Below, one piece after another: positions 23,157 to 34,793 of a stretch of DNA of 64,000 bases; within the stretch, counting starts at the first letter, position 1, and each line of letters begins with the position of its first letter. The stretch is taken from NCBI GenBank assembly GCA_002118135.1, contig BDIU01000199.1, forward strand, positions 1-64,000, in the 5' to 3' direction. The position numbers and the translations under genes were made by a program. The DNA comes from Trebouxia sp. TZW2008. Taxonomy: Eukaryota; Chlorophyta; Trebouxiophyceae; Trebouxiales; Trebouxiaceae. The notes under the pieces were generated by a model, which searched no databases, was not told where the DNA came from, and saw only the letters and a program-made list of their open reading frames with translations.

Positions 23157-26100
23157 TCAAAGGCTCCCAAGCAGACTGGATGTGGCTGGTAAAGCTGCAG
23201 TTACTGGTCTTTGACTCAACCCTGATGACTGTTGAGCTGTTGTATTCAAACCACCACCAGCTGTCATACCCAATGGACTGGCTGTCATGGGCCTTTCAGC
23301 ATTTGAGTATGCGGCTGCACTGCTGCCAAATGTGCCACCCAAATTGGCGGGAAATGCAATGCTGCCAGCCCGGGAAGGACCATTCAAGGCGGGAATTGGT
23401 GAGCTGGTGGTGCTGATTCCCGCCATGCCCATAAAGGAGGGAAAAGCTGCAGAGCTGCCTGGTCTGGCGGAACTGAAAACTGAACCCTTGCGCAGTCTTG
23501 ATACATCTGTCTCCCTGCATGTCAGCAGTGTTTCAGATCATCACTTTCACATTGTGTATGGGTCTACGGTGCTTAATCGTTGGCTTTTCGAGCTCAAAAC
23601 TCTGTGTGAATCTGCTTCTGTACAAAAAGGGCATTGTGGTAAGTGTTGTCAGGGAGCAAATAAGTCCAGCATCAGGGCAGAGCCACAGCTTTCATGCACT
23701 TAACAATTGCTGTATCAGAGCTAGCTTGAGGAACAGAGCTATTAGGTCTGAATACAACAATCACTTGATGCAGAGGCTATTGGCCCGGAGATATTCATTG
23801 TCTTGGCCACTTCAGTGCAAAATCGAAACAGTCACCAACTATGCCACACAACCTAGTGGTCAACACTGCTTGCTGCAAAACAAACTTGGTTGGAGAGCAT
23901 TTTGTGTCATCTTCACTGCAGACAATCACTCACAAAATTGGACAATTTGCAGACATAGGACGTACCCTAAGCCAGCAGTTGTTGAAGCAATTCCAGCAGG
24001 GGCAGTGGCAACAGCCCTGCCAGGGACGGTTCCAGTCAGCCCCAGCTTAGCCATCCTTTGCCCGAGGACAGGTGGGGCGGTCAAGGGTCTGAGATGGCTA
24101 GGGGGCATGTTACCCATGTGAATGTAGTTGGGCACCTTATAGCGCGTCATGATGTTGACATGCTCTGGCAGCATGGCCAAATTGAATAGTGCCTACAAGA
24201 CATGAAAGCAAGCGTTTGTCCTGGCGTGTTTTGCCCATGGGAGTGCAGCTGAACATTTTGTAGCACATTAAGATTTAGAACGCCTGCAAGTGCGTGATGC
24301 ATTTCAAAACACAGTGACGGCATTAAGAGTCGAGTTGAGAGATGCCCAAATAGCATGCAGCTTGCCCTGGGATAATGCACACCAATGCATGACTCATATG
24401 TGGCGGGACTGCTCAGTGTGAAGTGAAGTGAAGTGAAGTCAGTGAAGTCCAGCAGCAACGACACAAGTCTGACTGCCCAAAGCTCAATCAGCATGCAATG
24501 GCCGTATGACAAAGCACAGCAATGCGTTACTCAAACCTGGCGGGCGTTCCAGCGTGCATGACTCAGTTTGGAGTCTAGCAGCGGGGTGAGGAATCTGACA
24601 GCACCAGCAGCCATGACGTCCACTTTGATGAGGTCACTCAAGCTGAGCAATCTGAGACAGCCAGCTGCTTGCGCCTGAGCTTCAGCCATACCATCCTCAA
24701 GCTTTGCCGCATTCTTTGCCTGCATGCAAGCAAGGACATGGGAAGAGCATACAGCAAGCATCCACAACATGAAGCCTCAGGAATGGATTCTCTGTCAACA
24801 AAAGCAGATCAGGACATGCAAATATTGCCGCATCAGGGGAACCTTTGAGTCAAAGACCAGACTAATCTGTGTGCTGAATGCGTGCTTCCGGTGCCACTGA
24901 TGCAGGGTCGTATGCTTAGCCGCAGTCAGCATGGTGTTCCTGGTTTCTGTGTACCTGTGCTGCTGATGCAGACAGGCATGTGAGGATGCCTACGGTGGGA
25001 CATGTGTACCTTTTTTTTGGGTTTTGCCTTGCCTTTCTTCTTTTTCTCTTCAGCAGGCGGGGGGCTGTTCAGGTCAATGGTAGCCAATGGTCCTGCAGGG
25101 CCATTGCACAGCTCCACAAGTAGAGGGATGACGCCACTGTGTGCAACTTCCTGAACCCTGGCCAGCACCTGCATGCCACCCAGGTCTCAGTTTGACATGG
25201 TGCCTGATGCAGAATCAGACATGCACAACAATACTGTTGACGGAGCTAGGCATACAACTGAGCGTCAAACAATGCAGTTAGGGCAGCAAAAAAGCATGCG
25301 CAATTTAATTTGCAACCTGCACAGCATGACTATGCCGGTCAGCATCAATGGAAAACGGAGAAAAGGATATGGAGATCGTCAACGGCAGGATTTGAACCTA
25401 CGCGCCTCTCGGCAATAGATTTCAAGTCTATCTCCTTAACCACTCGGACACGTTGACCGACGTTGCTGGCAATTAGGCGGAACCGGCAATATATAAACCC
25501 GCTGCTGAGGGGTGCCGTTCGTATGAAGTTAGAGTTGTTCTCACGCAGTGCTCACCTTTTCCTTCGTAGAGTCACGTTAAAAGATTAGTGCACACGCAGT
25601 GCTCACCTTTTCCTTGACACCATCTGCCACAATCATCTGTTCTTCCAGCCACAGCCGTTCCTCTCCCTCATCCTCCCCACTGTCAGCAAACCAGCCTAAG
25701 GCAAAGGTGACTGGCTCAGAAGGCTCGAGCTTCTTCTTCACCCTGCCAACAGATGGCTTAGCCCTTTTGGGTGGCGCCAGCACAGGGACTGTTCCTGACA
25801 GCCCTAATGAGGACGCCCCAAGTGCTGCATTTGCTCCAGGGTCAGAAGCCTGAATTGATGCCAAAGGCTGCACTGAGACTGCTGCAAGGGCTGAGGGCTT
25901 CTGCCCTCGGGCTGTTCCAGCAGCTGATCCTGGCCCTGCCCCTGCCCCTGCCACAGCTGTGGCAGCCGTAGATGCTATGAGCTCCTGTGACGTCCGTGCC
26001 ATGTAAAGCTTCAGACAACCAGCTGCACAGGCTCGCCCCTTCAAGCTGACTCTATCATCCTTGATCACCTCAGCCACAGCCAACACACCTCCAGCTGCAT

Positions 26101-29100
26101 GCACAACAACACCGTCCACTACTGAACTAATAAGATTCAATTAGGGACCTGTCTGCAAGAGAAACTTTGAAGACCAGATCAATGTCAGCATCAAGCATCA
26201 TTTCGATACTCTGTGAAAGTATGGCGACGCTGCTTCTAAGCAGAGGAGGATGCAGCAAGCATGCTGAGATGGGCCAAGACAATGAATTCGCCAGATCAAG
26301 CGAATGCCCGGATTCACGCAAAAATGCAACAGACATTGAATTGCCTCACTGAAGCATACTGGGCAGACAAGCTACAGATATTCCTGAGAATGTGGGTTAG
26401 CCATGATTGAGTGCTCCTCACAGCTTCCTGTAGGTCAAGCCTTCTCACTGATGAATGTCAAGAAGGTCAAGAAGGTCAAGAAGCCGTGATGAGCTTTTGT
26501 GGGCAGACACAAAACAGGGGTAGCTGGAGATGTATGTAAGACACTGTTTGGTGATGCTGGGCCACGTTTGCAGTCAACAAGTCACACAAACTTCAAAACC
26601 CAGCTCAGAAGGGAAAAAGCAACCACAGACCTGTGTGCAACATATCTGTACAAGCCAGACTTGCATGACTTGTGCAGCAGAAGGTCAAGCACTTTCATTA
26701 CTTGGCAGGCCAGACAGCTGAGATCTGGACAGACTATATAGATGGTCATAGCACATTCAAGACTTGTATCATCAGAACCACTGACATGGGTGTCACTTGC
26801 ATGATGCATGCTGCGGAGCTGGATATTTTAAAAGCATATGCATATGCATGTGACCGAACACAAGGCATAAAGCTCACCAGCAGCAAAGTCGTTCAGAGTC
26901 CTGTCTGGCAGCTTGTATAGCAGGAACAGCAGTGTGTGTGCTGCTGAAGCCAGGGCTGTAGGGCTGCTGTGACGGCCTCTACAAACCTGCATGGGCACAG
27001 GGCTGTTGTAAGGATGTTACACGTGCTGCATGAGACTCAGATGCTGAGCATAACAATCGGTGCAAATTGCAGTGTGTGCCTGCAGCTGAAGCCAATGCTG
27101 TAGGGCTGCTGTGTCTGTTCTTGCAGATCTGCTTAGGCACAGGGCTGTTCTCAGCACGTTGCACTTGCAGTTGTCTGGGCATGAGACTAACATGAATAAG
27201 CGTGACAATCAAGGCAACGTTTCAATGCGTGTGCGGCTGAGGCCAATGCTGTGGGGCTGCTGTGACGGCCCGTGCACACCTGCATAGGCACAGGGCTGTT
27301 CTCAGCACCTTGCATGTGCAGTTGTCTGGGCATGAGACTAAAATAATCAGCATCACAATCAAGGCGAAGTGGCAATGCGTGAGCAGCTGAAACCAGGCGC
27401 TACCGTATTGACCCTTGCAGACCTGCATGGGCACAGGGCTATTTTGAGCAAGTTCCCTGTGTTTCTGCTTGTGTATAAGACTGTCCTGGTGAGCATTACA
27501 ATCAGTGCAAACTTGCAATTAGAATTTTTCACCATGTTATGAATTTCACTCGCATCTCCGCCACATTGGCATCACAGCATGTTGTCATCAAGAGAGACAG
27601 TTGCAACCAACAGCAACACAGAGAAACGCACTGAAACATTACATGACGCCGAGCGCTATGTAGCAGGCCTTGACATATGCATGTTATGCCATTGTGCATC
27701 ACTCGCTGTTTTTGTATGGACAAAAGATTTGTGGTTAATATAAGCAAGCTAACTCAGAGCCCATCATGAAATCGAAGCAACCAGTGAGTCACCATACTCC
27801 CCATTTCAGTGATTGAGACTCTCAGTATGAGGTATTGCGTGTTGGATCCAACGTGTTGCGTGTTTCATATTTTGGACTACATCTCAGTGATCCATATTCT
27901 CAAATTCTACGCATCGCGTATTGTGTGTTGGGTATTGAGTACGATGTATGGTGATTTGCTGCACGAAACAATGAAGCCTTTGAGTCATCACCTGCAGCAG
28001 GGCCGGCAGTCCTCTGGCTTCCAGAAACCTGGTGACAACTGCTGCGGCAGCTGCTCTGGAAGCTGCTGTGGCAGCTGCGTCTGGCGCTGCTTCAGTAGCC
28101 ACCAGGGCTTGCACTGTCAGCACTGCATCTGTTGCTGCAAGGTTACTGCCACACTGCGGCAGATCCTGCAGTGCATGGCAAATCTTCTTCACCCTACTGC
28201 TGCTGCATCATCCTGATAAGCTCGCAGTCAAGCTTTCTTTGTGGCCACTAGGGCTTGCATGGTCAGCGCTGCATTTGTTGCTGCGTGTTTACTCCCACAG
28301 TGTGGCAGATCCTGCATTGCATGATAGACTCTTCTGCCTCCTGCTGCAGCTGCTGCTGGGGCAAATTGCTGAGGTTGCAGTCAATCTTGGCCGGCATTAT
28401 AGGGGAATCTCAACTTCAGACTTGAAGTTCAAAGACTTGGACTTTACTCTAGCTGTCAGTAACTCTGAGCTGGACAAGCAAAGTGTATGGCCCCAGCACA
28501 ACATTTTGCCATGCAAGTGCACAAATGCTTTCCTTGTACAGAGTATGCTCATTGGGTCAAGAGCAGCAAAGGCTGATTCAACTAGTTTGCCAAGTGGGCT
28601 ATGAATCACAACCACCCTCTAGTGTCAAAGGGTTGCAAGTGTTTTCTGGACTCAGGATTTACATACACACTTCATGCAGGATGAGCATCAGCCACAGCTG
28701 CAGGGTGCAACAGAGCTTGGCTTACATCTTCATGCTCAAGGACGCTGACCAGGGGCCGCCAGTTCCAGTCCTTGGTGGCTCTGATCACCCTCGGCCGGCA
28801 CTCCTCATATGCAGCCATTGCCTTCAGCGCCCCTGCAGCAATCACGCAGCTAGGAGTAACGAAAGGCAGTGCTTTTGGCGGGTGATACAGTGCAGCAGAG
28901 CGTATAGCTCCATTCCAAACAAAGGAATGAGCAGGTATCATAGCAAATGATGTAGGACCTGAAATACTGACGAACAGGAGGTTCAAGAGCTGCTGTGAGG
29001 CTTGAATTACTGAGGGTCAGTGCACTCAGCAGATTGGGCAGCCCTTCACAACAGCACTCCTCTGAACATACTGAGTGCGCCCTTTTGGGAGTCATGGAGA

Positions 29101-30217
29101 GGTCGGTCAGCACTGTAGCAAAACAGGACGCATGCCTACCTACAACAGCTGCTGTGAGACTCGGGCTGTTGAGCGTGAGCGCGTTCAGCAGATTGGGCAG
29201 CACAGCAGGGCGTGCAGCAAAGACCAGCTCCCTTGCCGCCTCTGAGTGGTTCACTACAGCGCCCAGCACCCCTGCTGCTGGAGTCATATCGCTTGCCACA
29301 TTGCTTGCCAGGCACTTGGCTGTTACCTTCAGCACTGATGGCGGTTACACAGGAGAGCAAGAATGCAAACTGGAGGCAGAAGGTTAATAGCATGCGTTGC
29401 AGCAAAATTGAATCAAAGACCAGCTGCCCATTCTTTGGTGAGCCTCTAGGGCTGCAATAGCAAGCTGAAATGGCCGATGCCTGCATCACTTCTGCAGGGT
29501 GGATGTTGTCGCTGTCTGGCTTTCGCGATTGAAATGTTTGGCTCAAGTGAATTGTCACACTCAAAAACACCAGATGTGCAGAAGTGCTGGGGATGTGACA
29601 TCGACCAGGCCACCAGATACACTGTCAGCACAAGGTCACAAGACGTTTGCACAATTTTGCTGCGGAAATTCTCAGTCCAGCTCTATGCAATGCATTGTAC
29701 AAGCTGTTGAGCAAGCACTGCATTGGCAAGGACTCACCCCAGGCAGGTCAAGCTTCAGCAGCTCTTCCCTTTGTGCTGATGCCTTCTTGGGAAGCAACTG
29801 TTGCCACAGAATCAGCCCAGCCTGCAGCATCAGAAGCAGTAGTTTCTGTATTGGCAACTTCTTCTGCTGGTGTCTGCAGTTGTGCAGTCCTGAGCACAAG
29901 TGTCAAATGCAGGAAGCTGAACCACGGCACTGCCCTAACAAGCTGTGTGACCGTTTGGGGTAAAGGACAAGCACCTGAGCCTTTGGGATGTTTGGGAGAG
30001 GCTCAGGCTTGGCGCTTTTACCGCCTTTGCCAGGCGCTGCAGCTTTGTCTGACTTTGCTGACTTGTCTGCTTTAGCTGGCTTGTCAGATTTGATGCCAGC
30101 GAAGCTGTTGAACAAAGAAGGCAAGTCCTGGCTCACGGCCCACACGTCCTCTGACATCCATTCTGGCTTTGCTGACTTCTTGGACTTCTTCGCGGCTCCA
30201 CCTGCTTTAGGAGGCAT
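23157..30217 (-). CDS. Armadillo-repeat protein, function unknown
   Basis: Exons (transcript order) 29975-30217, 29738-29821, one unresolved near 29430-29480, 29140 to about 29326, 28726-28832, 27992-28165, 26878-26986, 25607-26121, 25010-25168, 24537-24719, 23966-24192 and 23157-23463. All joins except those around the unresolved exon are in phase; the product is roughly 780 residues. The N terminus is Lys/Ala-rich (MPPKAGGAAKKSKKSAKPEW) and acidic after that. Alpha-helical ARM/HEAT-like repeats follow: AVLPNLLNALTLNSPSLTAA, GALKAMAAYEECRPRVIRAT, VVVHAAGGVLAVAEVI, HSGVIPLLVELCNGPAGPL, GAVRFLTPLLDSKLSHARWN. A Lys-rich loop (EEKKKKGKAKPKKK) interrupts the array and the C terminus is Ser/Gly/Ala-rich. 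Such proteins are scaffolds; no partner can be named. A tRNA-Ser lies in an intron. Confidence 0.75.
25377..25457 (-). tRNA. tRNA-Ser (anticodon UGA)
   Basis: On the minus strand the acceptor stem GTCAACG pairs with CGTTGAC, followed by discriminator G. A D arm, an anticodon arm with loop CTTGAAA (anticodon TGA), a serine-type long variable arm and a T arm with GGTTCAAATCC (B box) follow. There is no intron. It sits inside an intron of the armadillo gene, in the same orientation. RNA polymerase III would use its internal promoter, so it can be made independently of the host gene. Confidence 0.93.
25541..25565 (-). repeat. Donor-side copy of armadillo exon 8 end
   Basis: About 25 bases (GAAGGAAAAGGTGAGCACTG on the minus strand) repeat the end and donor of the exon at 25607. 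The copy lies between that exon and the tRNA gene. Confidence 0.7.
26456..26484 (+). repeat. Short GTCAAGAAG tandem repeat
   Basis: Three units of GTCAAGAAG in an armadillo-gene intron. No coding role seen. Confidence 0.75.
26987..27430 (-). repeat. Three upstream copies of armadillo exon 7
   Basis: The real exon starts at 26986. Copies start at 27128, 27279 and 27422 (spacings 142, 151, 143 bp). Each keeps GCCCTGTGCC(C/T)A(T/A)GCAG as acceptor context and the coding start. Two preserve RHSSPTALASAA; the farthest has drifted. Confidence 0.88.
28230..28311 (-). repeat. Upstream copy of armadillo exon 6
   Basis: The copy starts at 28311 after ATGCAG and follows the real exon (start 28165) through DLPxCGSxxAATxA and TxQALVAT before reaching a stop. 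Its acceptor is intact and no donor is seen. Confidence 0.82.
28985..29060 (-). repeat. Donor-side copy of armadillo exon 29140-29326
   Basis: On the minus strand about 65 bases coding for LPNLLSALTLSNSSLTAAL repeat the end of the exon above (LPNLLNALTLNSPSLTAAV). It lies downstream of the exon, in the following intron. Confidence 0.8.
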
Positions 30218-30642
30218 TCGACTGTCCCCGTCGCGAGCCTCACGTCAAGACTTCTCACATCGAGTCGGTGGTACTGGGTCACGAGGCGCGCTCATTCATC
30301 GGATCAACCCGCCAAGCTTGCGCACGTTCTGTCCGCAATGCAAAGGTCGAACGTCTGTCAAAGTGAGAAACAGAGAGCCTCGTATGAGCAAAGCTGTGCA
30401 AAGCAAGAGAACATCTGCAGCGCTTGTGCAAGCGTTACGCGTAACGCCGTGGTATAACGCCGTACAACCCTTGAAGCTACGCTTGAAGCTGACGTGCTTA
30501 GTGACAAGACACACTATGTCCAGAGCGCCTCGCGCAACGTGCATCGCTTGAAATCGAGGCACTATCATTCGCTACCATCGAAGTTGCTTCTTGTACAGAT
30601 CTGTAGTTGACAGATTGCGAGAGCCCTCGGGCTGTGACATAG
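30218..30642. promoter_or_regulatory. Shared divergent promoter region
   Basis: The armadillo gene (-) and phenylalanine hydroxylase (+) start 425 bases apart in opposite directions, so both promoters are here. The sequence is CG-richer than intron DNA nearby. No specific element was identified. Confidence 0.5.
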
Positions 30643-33600
30643 ATGCCTGTGGCCCTGCTTGGCCAAAAAGCGACGCTCCCTTGTGCGCTGAAGCAGCATA
30701 GCCGACAATGTGCCCACCATCGCCGCCCTGATCGGCGACGCGCTCTTTTGTTGACAGCCAGAGCAGGGACCAGGAACTCTGTTTCAGCAGCAGGTATAGA
30801 TCAGCTGAGAGTGACGCTGCATAGTCTTGTCGAAATTCACACTCTTTGCTTATGCAGCAGCTACAGCACCATTGCCGGCTGCCATCAAGATCCCAAGAAG
30901 TCTTAGCGAAATCGACAACGGCAAGATTCTAGGCTTTGGCGCCGATCTTGCAGCTGACCACCCTGTGAGTCCTACTTGAGCGACACGTGCAGTGTTCAAG
31001 CTCTGCTGTGTATGGAGCGCATTGACCCACGCTTGCATCTATGCAGGGCTTTGGTGACGAGCAGTACAAACAGCGAAGGGTCAGCATCTCTGAGCTAGCC
31101 CGAGACCATGAAGTGTAAGCACCAGCACTAAGCATGCAATGCTTGCAGAGAAAATCTTGTACTGCATTGACAGGGTCATGCATTGCAAGGGGTCGCCCAT
31201 TTTGTCCTAAAATTGATGCTGAAGCCACTTGCAGCAAAACAGTTGATGCCTTCAGTAGTGAAAGTCTTGCAAGGTGCTTCAGTGCATGCTGCATTTGCAA
31301 GAGTAAAGTTTGATCATGCGACACATTGGTATCTGTTTTAGTCGTTCCTCCAAAGCACAGCAAAATTTTTCCTTGAGTGCGACAGCTTTGCAGATGTCAA
31401 TCTCACAACATACTTTATGAAGTCTCTGCTTTTGAAGGCTCAATGTAGGTCTCAAAATCAACGCAAGTGTCATTGCAGCTGCGACATGTGCAGCAGTCAC
31501 TTGCAGGCTGCATAGGCCATGCACTCATAAGCAGCAACAAGACACTTGTTGTATGTGCTTCCATGAAACTCAGACAGTGATAGCGTCACGATTCATCGAT
31601 TGATTGATTGATTGATTGATTTGACACCTGTTCCTGCGCAAACGCAGGGTAGGTAACAGGTATGCCTCACCCTGTTGTAGGTCATACAGCAGGCCATATA
31701 GCGCCATGGCTGCAACATAAAGCAGTTTGCAGCTTGGAGACACATACTGTGTGCAGTGGTACACCCATGCCAGGATGCAGTACCTGCCAATAGAGGTGGC
31801 ATGACTGCATCACAATGCTTGTTTTGTGAGACACAAATTATGTGCAGGGGTAGCCCCTCCTTAGTACTGCAAGGAGAGGTCTAATGGCTTCATCACAATG
31901 TTTGTTTTGTAGGAAATAGCAAGTTTGCAGGGGTGACCCCACTCCCAGAATACAGTACCTGCCAGAAGGGGCTGTGTGGCTACAACACAATAACTATATA
32001 TAATTATACATATAATTATGTCGTTGAGACACAGACTGTGTGCAGGGGTGACCCCATTCCCAGGATACAGTATCTTCCAGAAGAGGTGAAGACATGGCGC
32101 ACAGTGTACCGAGAGCTGACGCAGCTGTACCCCACGTATGCATGCAAGGAATTCCTGCGCAATTTCCCCTTGTTCAACTTCTCAGAGACAGAGGTTCCAC
32201 AGCTGCAGGACATGTCACAAATTCTCAGGTGAGGCTTGTCTAAGCACATGGTTTAGGGACAGCTGATTGATTTGACATCTGTGCCCGCACAAACGCAAGT
32301 GAGGTAATAGCCCTGCCCTGCTGCTGTAGGCCATGTAGCGGGCTTTTAGTTACCAAAGGTGTGTAGACGACGGGGCCAGCACCGCTGTTGCGCTCAATGC
32401 CGCCTCACGTTTTCAGGCCAAACTGACCTTCACATCAGCGTGCCTCAATCTACATACTCTCTGTTTCAGCTGCATAGCGTTGATACAGTGACAGTCCATG
32501 CCTGCTTTCAGCGCTCGCACTCAGCAGCTTAGATGCAGCCGATACAGCTTCAGCTACAGGCCACAGCAGATCTATTTCACGCTGTGATGGATGTCGGCAT
32601 TTGTGTACCCCTGGCATTGGCGTGATGTCACAGACTTTGCCACATTACAGGAATCTATGAGTGGAACACCCCTGCTACTTCTTGTAGTTCTCATGTCTCA
32701 AACGGGATTCCAAGCTCTGCTCTCAAAATATGCCGCAAGTGTGCACAAACATCTCACCTTCAATGGTTCAAACTTGATATGCATCATTGCCTGCAATTGA
32801 CGCACTTGTGCAAATGCTGGCAGTACAAACAGCCTGAGCATCAGGTGACATAGGTTGTGTCTGTCTAGGAACACGACAGGGTGGCAGATCAGGCCAGTGG
32901 CAGGATTGCTGCATCCTAGGGACTTCCTGAATGGCCTGGCCTTCCGCACATTCCACAGCACACAGTATGTGCGGCATCACAGCAAGCCAATGTACACACC
33001 TGAGCCAGATGTCTGTCATGAGTTGCTGGGTAAGCTGCTGCTGTTGTATGTGTCTTGTTCCCAGCTTGCTAACTCAGTGCCAGTGTTTTGTACAATCAAG
33101 CCCACGTCAAGTTGAGGTGTAACAGTCAATGAGTCTTGGCGTCAAGTTCTTGCCTTGCAGTAAGCTCATCAACAATGTTGCTGCTGGCGTAGTGGTGCGC
33201 CAATGCTGCATGTGCAGACATGTGATGCATCAATGATCATTAGCATGCAACTCTGGTGTAGCTCAGCACATCAGTAGCGAAGTCTGTGCCATTGTTGAAA
33301 TGCAGTCATGAACCCCTCAATACGCAATACTTTCACGCGGGTTGTCAGCACTTGGCATGCCATCAGCTCTGCTGTAACTGTATAGTTGCTTGCTGCAGGG
33401 CACGTGCCAATGTTGGCAGATGCAGCCTACTGCAACCTGGTGCAGAACATTGGCATCGCCTCTCTTGGCGCAGATGAGAAACAGATCTGGCACTTGACCA
33501 AGCTCTACTGGTTCACTGTGGAGTTTGGGGTTGTCAGGGAGGGTGACCAAGTCAAGGGCTTTGGGGCGGGTGTGCTTTCTAGCTATGGGGAGCTACAGCA

Positions 33601-34066
33601 CATGGCTTCAGGTGAGCAGATAATACAGCAAGAGCCGCTCAGCTTCTGCTGAGAGATCCTGAAATAACAGCAATGGCATGCAAGTGCTCTGATTGCCTAT
33701 TTTGCAACAGCTTTGGTGTAAGTACAAGTTTACAATGAGTACAGATTCAGCTGCGAAAATCAACAAACATAAGTCCCAGAACGGGCTGCAGACAATCAAT
33801 GCCTGACATGTAATTACATCAGGCCTACCTTGAGTTTATTTTCAGCAAATGTATGCACTGATTGGAGTGCAGGGCAACCCAAGATGCTGGATTTCGACCC
33901 ATTCTCACCACAACCAAAGATGAGTTACAAGGACGGCTATCAGAAGCAATACTTTGTCCTGAACAGCTTCCAAGAAGGCGCAAAACAGCTGCTGGACTAC
34001 TGTCTCAGTATTACAGACCCAGAAACAGTCAAGCAGCACATGCAAAATCTCAATAGATTGCTGTGA
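30643..34066 (+). CDS. Aromatic amino acid (phenylalanine) hydroxylase, probably plastid-targeted
   Basis: Seven exons, 30643-30793, 30858-30964, 31047-31114, 32046-32228, 32869-33029, 33399-33611 and 33873-34066, join in phase to about 358 residues. Family signals run in order: [67 protein letters not shown]-like [16 protein letters not shown], the iron site [16 protein letters not shown] (both His ligands) and the Glu ligand in WFTVEFGV, then [11 protein letters not shown]. There is no N-terminal ACT regulatory domain, as in short bacterial and algal forms. The first exon is Arg/Ala/Leu-rich ([16 protein letters not shown]) like a transit peptide. The enzyme hydroxylates Phe to Tyr; plastid, folate-independent forms are known in green algae and mosses. 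The last exon was later copied at 36957. Exon 4 has three upstream copies. Confidence 0.93.
31597..31622. repeat. (GATT)n microsatellite in PAH intron 3
   Basis: A run of GATT units next to a ~90 bp sequence that is repeated in the next intron. Confidence 0.85.
31608..32345. repeat. Pair of ~85 bp repeats flanking PAH exon 4
   Basis: 31608-31700 and 32260-32345 share GATTGATTTGACA(C/T)CTGT, CGCAAACGCA and a stretch near TGTAGG(T/C)CAT. One lies in intron 3 and one in intron 4, so they bracket exon 4 and its decayed copies as direct repeats. Confidence 0.75.
31757..31990 (+). repeat. Three upstream copies of PAH exon 4
   Basis: Copies start at 31757, 31848 and 31931, each after an intact GCAG, ahead of the real exon at 32046. 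The nearest reads [16 protein letters not shown] in the correct phase before diverging; the middle one is strongly decayed. Spacings are 91, 83 and 115 bp. Confidence 0.87.
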
Positions 34067-34793
34067 AGCATAGTTGGCATGACAGAAGCGCTTTCAAAAT
34101 TTGTGGACTAAAGCAATACGGACTGCCTAGCGTCTACTGAAAGAGAGCTTTGTCTGGTGCATGAAATGAGGTTGTGTGCTTGTAATGTATGTGTTTTGTA
34201 CATTATGTAGAGTGACAAGATTTTGAAATATCTGAATGAACATATGGGTGAACTCATCATGACAAATGAACATTGCTTTGGTACCAACAGGGTTTTAGAC
34301 GTGAAGTGGTCAAATGGCAAAAGCAAGCTGAACAAGGTACTGCTATAGAGTTGTTCAATTATGTCAACAGCGTGACAAGCATGAGTGTGTCACTATTGTA
34401 CACAAACCTTGACTAGAAGCATAGCATGCAAGCAAACTTGTTTCTGCTGCAGATACACACAGGCTACAGATGCTGATGCAGGAGGTTTGATTGGTGTACA
34501 CGCATTTTGATTTTTGCAACTCTTCTTTTACAACAGCCTGTGCGCTCATTGCAGTGCTGCCTCTGTCTGTTGTGACTCTGTAAAATGGTCATCGGCAGCA
34601 GCATGATGACCAATTCCCAGACCGATCCCTTCTGTTTGTCTGAAAGGTAGTGAACCTCACCTATGACCACAAATTTCACATCCGCTAGATTTTCAGGATT
34701 GCTGGGTTTATGCTGGCTTGGGTGCAACTCCTATCCTGGGTGATAGGAGCACCTTGCTGCTAGTAGGGCTAAAGCACACATGTGCTTGGACCC

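Noticed and set aside
29718..29737. A 20-base intron in the armadillo gene joining 29738 to a following frame
   Set aside because: Too short for a spliceosomal intron; the next exon must lie farther downstream and was left unresolved.
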